The notes under the pieces were generated by a model. It worked only from the letters and a program-made list of their open reading frames with translations, was not told where the DNA came from and searched no databases. From NCBI GenBank assembly GCA_003220225.1, contig QHRU01000034.1, forward strand, positions 1-64,000: a stretch of DNA of 64,000 nt, in the 5' to 3' direction. Positions 36,404 through 43,949 of this stretch are shown here, piece by piece (position 1 is the stretch's first letter; each line of letters opens with the position of its first letter). This DNA is from Candidatus Rokuibacteriota bacterium (GTDB lineage: Bacteria; Methylomirabilota; Methylomirabilia; Rokubacteriales; CSP1-6). The translations under genes were made by a program, and so were the position numbers.

Positions 36404-36943
36404 TTATCCGATCGGACCCCGGCTCGTCAAATGGGATCGCAACCGTGCGAGGGCGCGGCGGGCGGTGCGGTCGTCCCGCGACGGCCGCCGCGGGTTGCCG
36501 CCGCGCCGAACGGGGCCGCGGTCATCCTCGTCGTCGTCTTTGTCGTCGTCGCCGGCGGGCCCGGCCACTGGCGCGCGTAATGCCGCCGCGAAGTCCTCGG
36601 CCGAGACCGCGACAGCGCCCGCGCGGCGCGCGGCGTCGCGGACCGCGCGATCCGACGAGGCCACGACCGTGCCGGCGCCGCCTTTCGCCGCCAGCGCGCG
36701 CAGCACGTCGTCCGCCGTCTCGGGCGGTCGCGAGAACACGACCTGCACCTGGCCGCGCGCGGGAGCCCCGGCCTCTCGCCGGGCGCCGTCGAAGACCACG
36801 ATGAAGTCGTCGCCCGTCCGGCGCGCCGCGGCCCCGACGGCGACCAGCAGGGCCGCGCGGCCCGCCTCGAGACTCTCGGCCTCGCGCCCGCGAAAATCCG
36901 GATCGCTCCGGATCACGTTGTACCCATCCACCAACCACTTCAC
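36404..36943 (-). CDS. NYN-domain ribonuclease-like protein (YacP/Rae1 type)
   Basis: 179 residues. The PIN-like NYN fold is marked by WLVDGYNVIRSD at the N-terminus, FIVVFDGARRE in the middle and GTVVASSDRAVRDAARRAGAVAVSAEDFAAAL. B. subtilis Rae1 (YacP) is a ribosome-associated mRNA endonuclease, so an RNA-cleaving role is plausible. The C-terminal tail has an acidic run (DDDKDDDEDD) and then basic residues. GTG 36943 start. Confidence 0.88.
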   Translation of the reverse strand: MKWLVDGYNVIRSDPDFRGREAESLEAGRAALLVAVGAAARRTGDDFIVVFDGARREAGAPARGQVQVVFSRPPETADDVLRALAAKGGAGTVVASSDRAVRDAARRAGAVAVSAEDFAAALRAPVAGPAGDDDKDDDEDDRGPVRRGGNPRRPSRDDRTARRALARLRSHLTSRGPIG

Positions 36944-37009
36944 GGGGCGTGAGACTCCCTTGGTGCGCGGCGCCGCCGGTGCGTCGGGGCCGCGCGACTC
37001 GGGTGATGT

Positions 37010-37155
37010 CGTCGGGGGTGGCGAGCCGGTGCCCCCGGGCGACCCGTGTTTCGGGTATCGCGTCGGCCCCGGCTATGAATCGGTGCACGCTGACAGGCGC
37101 GACCCATCGTCGATTTGCGTGGTCGACCGGGGGCGCCGGCTCGCCACCCCCGACG
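37010..37155. repeat. Near-perfect 28/29-bp inverted repeat flanking about 88 bp
   Basis: Arms at 37010-37038 and 37127-37155 are complementary with one mismatch (core GGGGGTGGCGAGCCGG against CCGGCTCGCCACCCCC). The right arm ends 2 bp from the stop codon of the minus-strand reductase-hydratase fusion gene. It could be a very large transcript-end hairpin or a small non-autonomous element. The inner 88 bp hold no ORF of note. Confidence 0.8.
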
Positions 37156-37157
37156 CT

Positions 37158-39959
37158 TCACGCGTCCTCGCGGCGCAAGGGTAGCGGCCACGAGCCCCGC
37201 GCGAAGAAGCGATCGATGCCGGCGCGCCCGTCGTCGCTGGCGGTGAGCTCCCCGAAGCGGCGCGCCTCCAGAGCGAGACCAGCCTCCAGCCCCTCGGTGA
37301 GACCGACACGCACGACCTCGAGGATGGCGGCGGCCGGCGCCGCCCGGGGTACCGCGGCGTGATGCGCGAGCAGCCGCGTGATCTCCGCGTCGCGCTCGAC
37401 GTTGGGGAACGCGAGCGTCGAGGCGTCGGCGAGCGGCGACCACAGCGTGCCGCCGAACTCGCCGATCACGAGCCTCCGCGCGACGCCCAGCGCGTGCGAC
37501 AGCGCGTCAGCCGGCGCGACCTCGTCGACGATGCCCAGCGCCTGCGCGCGGGCCGCCGAGCGGCGCCGCCCGTCGAGCAGCATCGCCAGCGCGTCCACGA
37601 GCAGCGTGTACATCTGGCCGCCGACGAGTCGCGCCCGGCGCGCCGCCAGTCGCGGCAGCATCTGGGTGGCGCCGAAGCCGGGGATCACGTGCAGGTTGAT
37701 CTCCGGCTGCCCCAGCTCGGCGCGCGCGCCGGCCACCCGCCAGGCGCAGGCCATCTGCAGCTCGTTTCCGCCGCCGAGCGCGTAGCCGTCGACCGCCGAG
37801 ACGACGGGCGCCTTCAGGCGGCCGATCCGCGCGAACAGCCGCTGCGCCCGCCCGGCGAACGCGGTCACGTCCTCCGGGCGCGGGAAGGCGCGCAGCTGGC
37901 GGATGTCGGCGCCGGCGACGAACATCGAGCCCGCGCCCGCCAGCACGACCGCGCGCAGATGGCGCTCGCTCTCCAGCGCGTCCAGGGCGCGCTCCAGATC
38001 GTCGAGCACCTCGGCGCCCAGCGCGTTGGCGGGCGGGGAATCGAGCGTGACGAGCGCGACGAGCTCGGGAGCGCCGGGGCGCACGGGATCGATCCGCGCG
38101 CGCACGGTCTTGCCGTCGAGGAAGCGCGAGCCCCACGCCTCGTAGACCTGGCGCGCGGTGCGCGCGGTGTCGAGCGCCTCCGTGGCGCCGACGCGGACCG
38201 TCAGCGTGCCGGAGTGACGGTTCTCGCGGAGCGCCTGGTTGGCCTCCGCGAGGTCGTCCCACGCGTGGATCTCCGGCGAGTGAACGGCGAGGACGCCGGC
38301 ATCGACCAGCCGCGCGCACTCCTCGGCCTGGTGGGCGTTCGAGAGGTGGCTGCCGAGGACCGAGAACGTCGGGAACAGCACGCGCTTGCCGTGCATCCAG
38401 ACGTTCGGCGCGTAGAACGAAAAGCGCCGGCCCTCGCTCGGCTCCACGTAGACGACGGCCCCCGTGAACGGCCGCGCGAGGAAGGTGCTCGTGCCGAGCG
38501 TGTCCTGGCCCGCGCGCTCGACGACCACGTCGGGATAGCCCCGCGGATTGTCGGCGGTCGCGAGAAGCCGGCCGACGGCCAGGCCGAAGGGCTTGAGCGT
38601 CGCGTCCTGGTAGCGGCGATACGCCTCGGGATCGGTGTCGTAGTCCGGCATCGCGTCGGGCCAGACGAAGCCGCGCGCGCCGCCGAGCGTCTCGAGGCTC
38701 ACCGCGCCCGCGAGGCCGCGGACGCTCTTGAGATGCGCGGCCTGCGCGTCCGTCCGCGTGGCGGCGACCACGCGCGCGCCCATGGCCAGCGCCGTCTCGA
38801 TCGCGTCTTCCGCGACGCGATCGTCCGGCGCGTCGCTCGGCCCCGTCGGGGTCAGGCCGTGGTAGACGAGCACACCCTGGTGCGGACGCAGCCCGACGCG
38901 CGCGTACATCTCGGTGACCGGCGCGGTCCCGGGCTTGCCGAGGAACGTGAGTGTGTAACCGCTGGTGGCGCCGTAGAAGACGAGCCGCCCGCCGTGACCG
39001 AGCAGGTCGATCATCCGCGGGAAGAGGTCGCGGCCGACCGACGAGACGATCACGTCGATCGAGTCGCCATCGCTCACCGTCCGCACGCGCTCCGTGAACG
39101 CCCGGCCGGCTTCGATCCAGCGCGCGCGCGCCGCGGCCTCGGCCGGCACCGGCGTGAAGATGCCCGCGAAGATCGCCTTGATCCGATTCACGGCGGCGGC
39201 GCCGCGCTCGGCGATGAGCCGCACCTTGGCCTCGGTCGAGACGAGCCCCGTCACGCGGGCGCCGCGCAGGACCGCGCACGCGACGGCGTAGAGGCCGGTG
39301 CCGCCGGCGGCGCCCTCGACGAACACGCGCTCGTCCGGCCGAACTCCGGCCACGTCGTAGAGCGCCTTGTAGACCGTCTCGAGATCCAGCATGTACGACG
39401 CCGCCTCGGGCAGGGTCAGGCGGTCCCCGTGGCCGAGCCACTGCGGCGCCTGGCCGCGCACGAACTGCGCGAACGACCCGTCCGGCGTCTCGTACCCCTG
39501 GATCTTGAAGTCGGCGTGCATCGGGTCCTCTCCGGCCCGGGGCGAGAGGAGGTCGGACACGCCGGGATAGAGCACGCGCAGCTCGCCGACCTTCAGCCGG
39601 CCCTCGCGCGCGACCTCGGCGCCGACGGCGGCGACCAGGATCAGCGCGCCGCTGCCGGGCACGTGGAGGTCGCGATCGTGCAGGTCGAAGACGGAAATCG
39701 GCACGCCGCACGCGGCGAACACGGTGTTGTACGTGAGGCCCGCGTAGAGCACGTAGCCGAGCGCCTCGTTGGGGCCGATCGCGGGCAGCGGCTGGGTCAC
39801 CGCGCGCAGCGCCTCGCGCGGCTCGCCGTGCGCCGGCCGCCCCTGCGCGTCCTTGAGCACCGCCCATACGTGGTGGCGCGCGGGCAGCGCGTCGAGGCCG
39901 GGACGGAACGGCGCGCCGAGCGGGAGCGGCGGCGAATCGCCGCTGTACCAGTCGCTCAT
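37158..39959 (-). CDS. Fusion of crotonyl-CoA carboxylase/reductase-like enzyme with enoyl-CoA hydratase
   Basis: 933 residues. Residues 1-620 are an MDR-type reductase of the crotonyl-CoA carboxylase/reductase group: LTYNTVFA (Asn78), IQGYETPDGSFAQF (Glu157), and VWMHGKRV with LGSHLSNAHQA (His538) match the group's CO2- and substrate-site segments. The nucleotide-binding half seems duplicated (about 210-340 and 360-535). Residues 630-880 are a crotonase: ALGGGNEL and LGQPEINLHVIPGFGATQ carry both catalytic Glu residues. This could hydrate/dehydrate a 3-hydroxyacyl-CoA and reduce or reductively carboxylate the enoyl-CoA in one chain. ATG overlaps the MetE-like gene end by 4 nt. Confidence 0.85.
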   Translation of the reverse strand: MSDWYSGDSPPLPLGAPFRPGLDALPARHHVWAVLKDAQGRPAHGEPREALRAVTQPLPAIGPNEALGYVLYAGLTYNTVFAACGVPISVFDLHDRDLHVPGSGALILVAAVGAEVAREGRLKVGELRVLYPGVSDLLSPRAGEDPMHADFKIQGYETPDGSFAQFVRGQAPQWLGHGDRLTLPEAASYMLDLETVYKALYDVAGVRPDERVFVEGAAGGTGLYAVACAVLRGARVTGLVSTEAKVRLIAERGAAAVNRIKAIFAGIFTPVPAEAAARARWIEAGRAFTERVRTVSDGDSIDVIVSSVGRDLFPRMIDLLGHGGRLVFYGATSGYTLTFLGKPGTAPVTEMYARVGLRPHQGVLVYHGLTPTGPSDAPDDRVAEDAIETALAMGARVVAATRTDAQAAHLKSVRGLAGAVSLETLGGARGFVWPDAMPDYDTDPEAYRRYQDATLKPFGLAVGRLLATADNPRGYPDVVVERAGQDTLGTSTFLARPFTGAVVYVEPSEGRRFSFYAPNVWMHGKRVLFPTFSVLGSHLSNAHQAEECARLVDAGVLAVHSPEIHAWDDLAEANQALRENRHSGTLTVRVGATEALDTARTARQVYEAWGSRFLDGKTVRARIDPVRPGAPELVALVTLDSPPANALGAEVLDDLERALDALESERHLRAVVLAGAGSMFVAGADIRQLRAFPRPEDVTAFAGRAQRLFARIGRLKAPVVSAVDGYALGGGNELQMACAWRVAGARAELGQPEINLHVIPGFGATQMLPRLAARRARLVGGQMYTLLVDALAMLLDGRRRSAARAQALGIVDEVAPADALSHALGVARRLVIGEFGGTLWSPLADASTLAFPNVERDAEITRLLAHHAAVPRAAPAAAILEVVRVGLTEGLEAGLALEARRFGELTASDDGRAGIDRFFARGSWPLPLRREDA

Positions 39960-40981
39960 GAGCGCGCGAGCTCGTGTCTCACCAGGCGCGCGCCGGCGCC
40001 GAGGGCCTGGAGCTTGGCGCGCGCGACCTCGCGCGGCAGCGGCACCATCCCGCAGTTGGTGCACGGCAGCAGGCGCGCGGGCTCGACGTGGCGCAGGACG
40101 CGCCGGATGGTCTCCGCCACCTGCTCGGGGGTCTCGACCTCGCGCGTCGCGACGTCGATGACGCCGGCCATGACGTCCTTGCCGCGCAGCAGCTCGAGCA
40201 GCTCGAGCGGCACGCGCGAGTTGGCGCACTCCAGCGAGACCTGATCGATGCGGCTCTTGGCGAGCAGCGGAAAGGTCCGCTCGTACTGCCGCCACTCCGC
40301 GCCGAGCGTTTTCTTCCAGTCCACGTTGGCCTGGATGCCATAGCCGTAGCAGATGTGCACCGCGGTCCGGCACCGCAGGCCGTCGGTCGCCCGGTGCAGC
40401 GCCTCAATGCCCCACGCCGCCACGTCATCCATGTAGACATTGAAGGCCGGCTCGTCGAGCTGTAACACGTCGAGGCCGGCCGCCACCAGCTCGCGAGCCT
40501 CCTCGTTGATGACGCGCGCGAACGCCAGCGCCAGCCGCGCGCGGTCGCGGTAGTGCTCGTCGGCGAGGGTGTCCACGATGGTCATGGGCCCCGGGATCGT
40601 GAACTTCAGCCGCCGCTCGGTATTCGCACGGGCCCAGCGCACCTCGTCGAGGTGGACGGGCGCGCGGCGGGTGATGGGGCCGGTGACCGTCGGCACCTCC
40701 GCCTTGTAGCGGTCGGCGCGGATGCCGATCGTCACGCGCTTACCGAAGTCGATCCCCTCGAGCCGCTCCAGGAAGCCGTGCACGAAGTGCTGCCGCGACT
40801 GCTCGCCGTCGGTGACGACGTCGATGCCCGCCGCCTCCTGCTCCTTGAGCGCGATCAGCACGGCGTCGCGCTGCGCCTGGGCGAGCGACTCGCGCGGCAC
40901 GCGCCACGGCGCCCAGAGCGTCTCGGGCTCGGCCAGCCAGGACGGCTTGGGCAGGCTGCCCGCGATGGTCGTGTGGAGCAT
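39956..40981 (-). CDS. MetE-like cobalamin-independent methyltransferase (core-type)
   Basis: 341 residues, only the C-terminal catalytic barrel of MetE, as in archaeal-type and core-MetE proteins. Zinc ligands are visible: His and Cys in AVHICYGYG, Glu in VSLECANSR, Cys in LPCTNCGMVPLP. VVTDGEQSRQHFV and LQLDEPAFN are family segments. Core MetE enzymes transfer a methyl group to homocysteine from a corrinoid or other donor. It sits between a metallo-beta-lactamase gene (4 bp) and the CoA-enzyme fusion (4-nt overlap). Confidence 0.87.
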   Translation of the reverse strand: MLHTTIAGSLPKPSWLAEPETLWAPWRVPRESLAQAQRDAVLIALKEQEAAGIDVVTDGEQSRQHFVHGFLERLEGIDFGKRVTIGIRADRYKAEVPTVTGPITRRAPVHLDEVRWARANTERRLKFTIPGPMTIVDTLADEHYRDRARLALAFARVINEEARELVAAGLDVLQLDEPAFNVYMDDVAAWGIEALHRATDGLRCRTAVHICYGYGIQANVDWKKTLGAEWRQYERTFPLLAKSRIDQVSLECANSRVPLELLELLRGKDVMAGVIDVATREVETPEQVAETIRRVLRHVEPARLLPCTNCGMVPLPREVARAKLQALGAGARLVRHELARS

Positions 40982-40985
40982 CGGC

Positions 40986-41741
40986 TCAGGCGACCTGGAT
41001 GATCCCGGGCTCGAGTGGCTTGAAGCGCGCGGCCACCTCGGGATCGTGTCCGGTGACCACGCGCGCGGGGTCGCCGGCCAGCGCGTTGATCGTGTCGAAG
41101 CCCGCCAGCATCTCGGGCAGGTTCGTGATGATCTGCGTCGGCTGGTAGCGCTCGACGTTGCGGTAGAAGTGCGCGGCGTCGGACGTCAGCACCACGCGCC
41201 CGCGCGCCGTCTCCACGGAGACGATCTGCAGGCCCGCGGTGTGGCCGCCGACACGGTGGACGCGCAGGCCCGGCAGCACCTCGACCTCGCCCTCGACGAT
41301 GCGGAGGCGCTGGGCGTAATTGAGCGGGACGAGGTTGGCGAGCGCGCCGACGTTCTGCGACTGGCTGAACGCCTCGTACCGTCCGAAGCGTCCCGTCCAG
41401 AAGGCCACCTCGTCCTTCTGGATCCAGAACTCGGACGCCGGAAAGAGGCGGTGGCCCGCCCAGTGGTCGTAGTGGAGGTGCGAGATGAGCGCGATCGGGA
41501 TGTCGGCGAGCTTCACGCCCATGCGCTCCACCATCAGGGAGGGCCGCACGTAGTTGCGGATGCCGCGGCGCTCGACGTCGTCCTCCATGAAGCCGGTGTC
41601 CACCAGCACCGGATGCGGGCCGCCGAGGATCAGCCAGACGAAGTAGTGCAGCGTGATCGGGTCGTGCGAGTGCTCGCGGAAGAAGAACTGGCAGGCGGTG
41701 GTGTCGCGTTCGGCGTACTTGAGCGCGTAGATCTGGTACAT
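40986..41741 (-). CDS. Metallo-beta-lactamase fold hydrolase (N-acyl-homoserine-lactonase-like)
   Basis: 251 residues. The dinuclear zinc motif HLHYDH is in LISHLHYDHWAGH; the further ligands are His in VGGHTAG, Asp in LTSDAAHF and His in VVTGHDPEV, the arrangement of AHL lactonase-like enzymes. The start has an AAGGAAGGGA site, 11 bp after a CCTTATATAAGG palindrome that contains the stop of the preceding nucleotidyltransferase gene. It could be co-transcribed with the lasso genes, but a role in that pathway is not indicated. Confidence 0.88.
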   Translation of the reverse strand: MYQIYALKYAERDTTACQFFFREHSHDPITLHYFVWLILGGPHPVLVDTGFMEDDVERRGIRNYVRPSLMVERMGVKLADIPIALISHLHYDHWAGHRLFPASEFWIQKDEVAFWTGRFGRYEAFSQSQNVGALANLVPLNYAQRLRIVEGEVEVLPGLRVHRVGGHTAGLQIVSVETARGRVVLTSDAAHFYRNVERYQPTQIITNLPEMLAGFDTINALAGDPARVVTGHDPEVAARFKPLEPGIIQVA

Positions 41742-41751
41742 GCGGTCCCTT

Positions 41752-41763
41752 CCTTATATAAGG
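41752..41763. other. 12-bp perfect palindrome CCTTATATAAGG
   Basis: Contains the TAA stop of the nucleotidyltransferase gene and lies 11 bp before the metallo-beta-lactamase ATG. AT-rich in a very GC-rich background; could be an operator or a weak internal promoter element. Confidence 0.4.
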
Positions 41764-42875
41764 CGCAGCAGCCGGGCGGTGCCCTTGACGCCCTCCCACA
41801 GCACGTGGCGCGCGCGCCGGCCGTATGCCAGCGCCAGCCCGCCGCGTCCGGTCACACCGTACTCCACCGCCATGAATCGTGGCGACGGAAAGAGCAGCGC
41901 CGCGGCGTAACGCGCGCGGCGCCGGAGGCCCGGCAGCGCGAACAGCAGGGCGAGGCTCTCGCGGCCGTCCACGCCCGCGTCAGAGGCCAGCAGAGGATCG
42001 AGCGCGGCCCGGCCGGCCGCGTCCAGCGCGTCCAGGACGCGCGGCGGCAGCGGAGTGGCGAGCAGCGCGGCCACGCTCCGCAGCGCGGCGGCCACCTGGC
42101 GCTCGACGCGGGCGCCCCGCGTGAGGGCGAGCAGCTCGTCCCAGTCGATCGCCCCCGCGTCGCGCCGGACGAGGCGGTGGATGTCGAGCCGCCACAGCAG
42201 CGGCACGTCCGGCGCCTTGTGGACGAGGTGCAGGCAGAGATTGAGCAGCGTCGCCTCGGGGGCCAGCAGCAGCGCCGGCTCGCCGACGACGCGTCCGCGC
42301 CGGCAGCGCGCCCACACGCGCTCCATGTCGAGCGCGTCGGCGAACGGTGGATAGGCCAGCGTCCAGTGCGGCTCGACGACGACGCCGCCGTGGGCGTCGC
42401 GGGCGAGCTCCAGCGTGTACGAGAACTCGCGCGCGAACCCCGGGCGCCGGTCGATCGCGCTGAAGCCCAGCGCCGCGAGCGTCGCCTCGACGGCGTCGAG
42501 GTCGGTCTTGCGGACGAGGAGGTCGATGTCGCCGGCCGGACGAGCGGACGCATGGTCGTACAGCCGCTCGGCGAGCGCGGCGCCTCGCAGCGGCGCGCAC
42601 GCGATGCCCGCGGCGGCGAGCGCGCGGAGGATCGCGGCGAGCTCCGTCTCCAGCGCCAGCGCGCGTGCGGCGACGCCCGCGGCCGCCTCCCGGAGAGCCT
42701 CGCGCACGTCGTCCGGGGCCGCGGACGCGCTCCGCACGACCCGCCGGAAGAGCCACGGCTCGAGCCCCTCGGCCCGCGCCGCCGTCGCCGCGCGGCGCCA
42801 GTCCTCGGCGGTGGCCGACGCGGCCTCGTCGCCACGCAGCAGCGCCAGGAGCAGCGGGTCGGGCGCCGGCCTCAT
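41754..42875 (-). CDS. Nucleotidyltransferase family protein of the lasso cluster
   Basis: 373 residues of the uncharacterised nucleotidyltransferase family (NTP_transf_5 type). The active-site pattern is in ASARPAGDIDLLVRKTDLDAVEATL (GDIDLLV with the Asp pair) and VEPHWTLAYPP. Members often sit in lasso-peptide clusters next to an HPr-kinase-like gene; in pseudomycoidin such a protein (PsmN) was linked to adding hexose to the phosphorylated C-terminal Ser. ATG overlaps the kinase stop by 4 nt. Here the precursor lacks a C-terminal Ser, so the target is open. Confidence 0.87.
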   Translation of the reverse strand: MRPAPDPLLLALLRGDEAASATAEDWRRAATAARAEGLEPWLFRRVVRSASAAPDDVREALREAAAGVAARALALETELAAILRALAAAGIACAPLRGAALAERLYDHASARPAGDIDLLVRKTDLDAVEATLAALGFSAIDRRPGFAREFSYTLELARDAHGGVVVEPHWTLAYPPFADALDMERVWARCRRGRVVGEPALLLAPEATLLNLCLHLVHKAPDVPLLWRLDIHRLVRRDAGAIDWDELLALTRGARVERQVAAALRSVAALLATPLPPRVLDALDAAGRAALDPLLASDAGVDGRESLALLFALPGLRRRARYAAALLFPSPRFMAVEYGVTGRGGLALAYGRRARHVLWEGVKGTARLLRLI

Positions 42876-43804
42876 GCCGTCAGGTCCGCCTCGATCGCCG
42901 CGCGGACCTCGGCGAGCCGGCCGAGGCCGCGCGGATACGCGAGCGTCTTCACCGGCACCGCGGCGGCCACGCGCGCGGCGAGGTCGAACTGCCGCGCCAG
43001 CCGCGAGGCGTCGAGCACGCACGCGTTGAACGTGTTGCGCGTCAGCTCGACGAAGGCGCGGCGCGGCGAGAGCGGGCGGATGGCCACGCCGCGCCGCGCG
43101 GCGCCGGGACGCAGGACATAGAGCGCGCGCAGCGGCGCCGCGCCGCGCGCGCCGCGGGCGCCGAGCGGAAAGACCAGCTTGCCGCCGCGGTCGTTCATCG
43201 GCGTGCCGCGGAGGCCCGGGCCGAGCACGCGCGCCGCCGGCTCGGCGAACAGCTTGATGCGCGGCGGCCCCGGCGCGGCACGGAAGCCGTAGCCGGCGGC
43301 GCGCAGCACGAGCAGATCGTCCGTAAGCAGCGCGTGCCCCGCGCGCACGAACGCCGCGCCGAGCGTGGACTTTCCCCGCCCGCAGTCGCCCAGGAAGCCG
43401 ACGGCGCCTCCGCCCACCACCACCACCGCCGTCGCGTGCAACGGCTCCAGCCCGCGCGCGATGAGCGCGAACGACAGGACCTGGCCGAGCAGGTATGTCT
43501 CGAACGCGCGCGGCATCCTGGCCAGCCCAGGCAGAGGTCGCGCCACGATCCGGCGGCCGTCGGCGGCGACGAGGAACTCGAAGAGTCCCCGCCAGCGCAA
43601 GTATCGTCGCCGGTCGGACAGCATGCGGTCCTCGAACCACCGCCGACCGTCGAGGCGCGGGTGGAGCGTGCGGCGAACGGCGGCGAAGGCGGCCGCGCGC
43701 CCACGCGTGATCTCGACGTCCGCGCGACGGCGCTCGTGGCGCCGCACGCCCGGCAGCGGCATCGCGCTGCGCAGGCGCAATCCGTACAGCTCGCCCGTCG
43801 ACAC
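42872..43804 (-). CDS. HPr kinase-like lasso-peptide tailoring kinase
   Basis: 310 residues. The Walker A loop GFLGDCGRGKSTL and the Asp pair in ALLTDDLLVL are the HprK-type nucleotide site; PPRIKLFAEP and RGGKLVFPLG follow as in HprK-like lasso kinases. Such kinases (for example PadeK, ThcoK) phosphorylate the side chain of the C-terminal Ser of lasso precursors. GTG 43804 lies one base after the precursor stop. No SerB-like or PTS partner is nearby, so a role in sugar uptake is unlikely. Confidence 0.87.
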   Translation of the reverse strand: MSTGELYGLRLRSAMPLPGVRRHERRRADVEITRGRAAAFAAVRRTLHPRLDGRRWFEDRMLSDRRRYLRWRGLFEFLVAADGRRIVARPLPGLARMPRAFETYLLGQVLSFALIARGLEPLHATAVVVVGGGAVGFLGDCGRGKSTLGAAFVRAGHALLTDDLLVLRAAGYGFRAAPGPPRIKLFAEPAARVLGPGLRGTPMNDRGGKLVFPLGARGARGAAPLRALYVLRPGAARRGVAIRPLSPRRAFVELTRNTFNACVLDASRLARQFDLAARVAAAVPVKTLAYPRGLGRLAEVRAAIEADLTA

Positions 43805-43805
43805 G

Positions 43806-43949
43806 CTAGGCGCCTCCGGCCTTGGTCTTCATCCCGGAAGGCTCGGTCCTGGTCTTCATGTTGCCCCGGGTGAGCGTGCGGAGGTCTCCGAAGCGCGTCA
43901 GGCGCGGAGGCCGATAGGGCTTCCTGGTCGGGCGTGCGGGCTTGCTCAT
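43806..43949 (-). CDS. Lasso-peptide precursor (A gene), 47 residues
   Basis: Leader of 28 residues with the YxxPxL recognition pattern (Tyr12, Pro15, Leu17) for the RRE protein, Gly21, and Thr27 at position -2. Predicted core after Arg28: GNMKTRTEPSGMKTKAGGA, 19 residues. Gly1 and Glu8 are correctly placed for an eight-residue macrolactam ring. The tail has Met12, Lys13 and Lys15 as possible plug residues; the only tail hydroxyls are Ser10 and Thr14. The core holds an imperfect repeat (MKTR and MKTK). ATG 43949 overlaps the cyclase stop and has an AGGAG site 7 nt upstream. Confidence 0.87.
   Translation of the reverse strand: MSKPARPTRKPYRPPRLTRFGDLRTLTRGNMKTRTEPSGMKTKAGGA

Noticed and set aside
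36944-37157. Possible tRNA in the gene-free stretch between the NYN gene and the fusion gene
   Set aside because: The paired arms are a 29-bp simple inverted repeat; no cloverleaf, anticodon loop or CCA end fits.
40986-41741. Metallo-beta-lactamase as a lasso isopeptidase or immunity protein
   Set aside because: Known lasso isopeptidases are prolyl-oligopeptidase-like serine enzymes. This protein has an AHL-lactonase-like zinc site and no feature linking it to the peptide.
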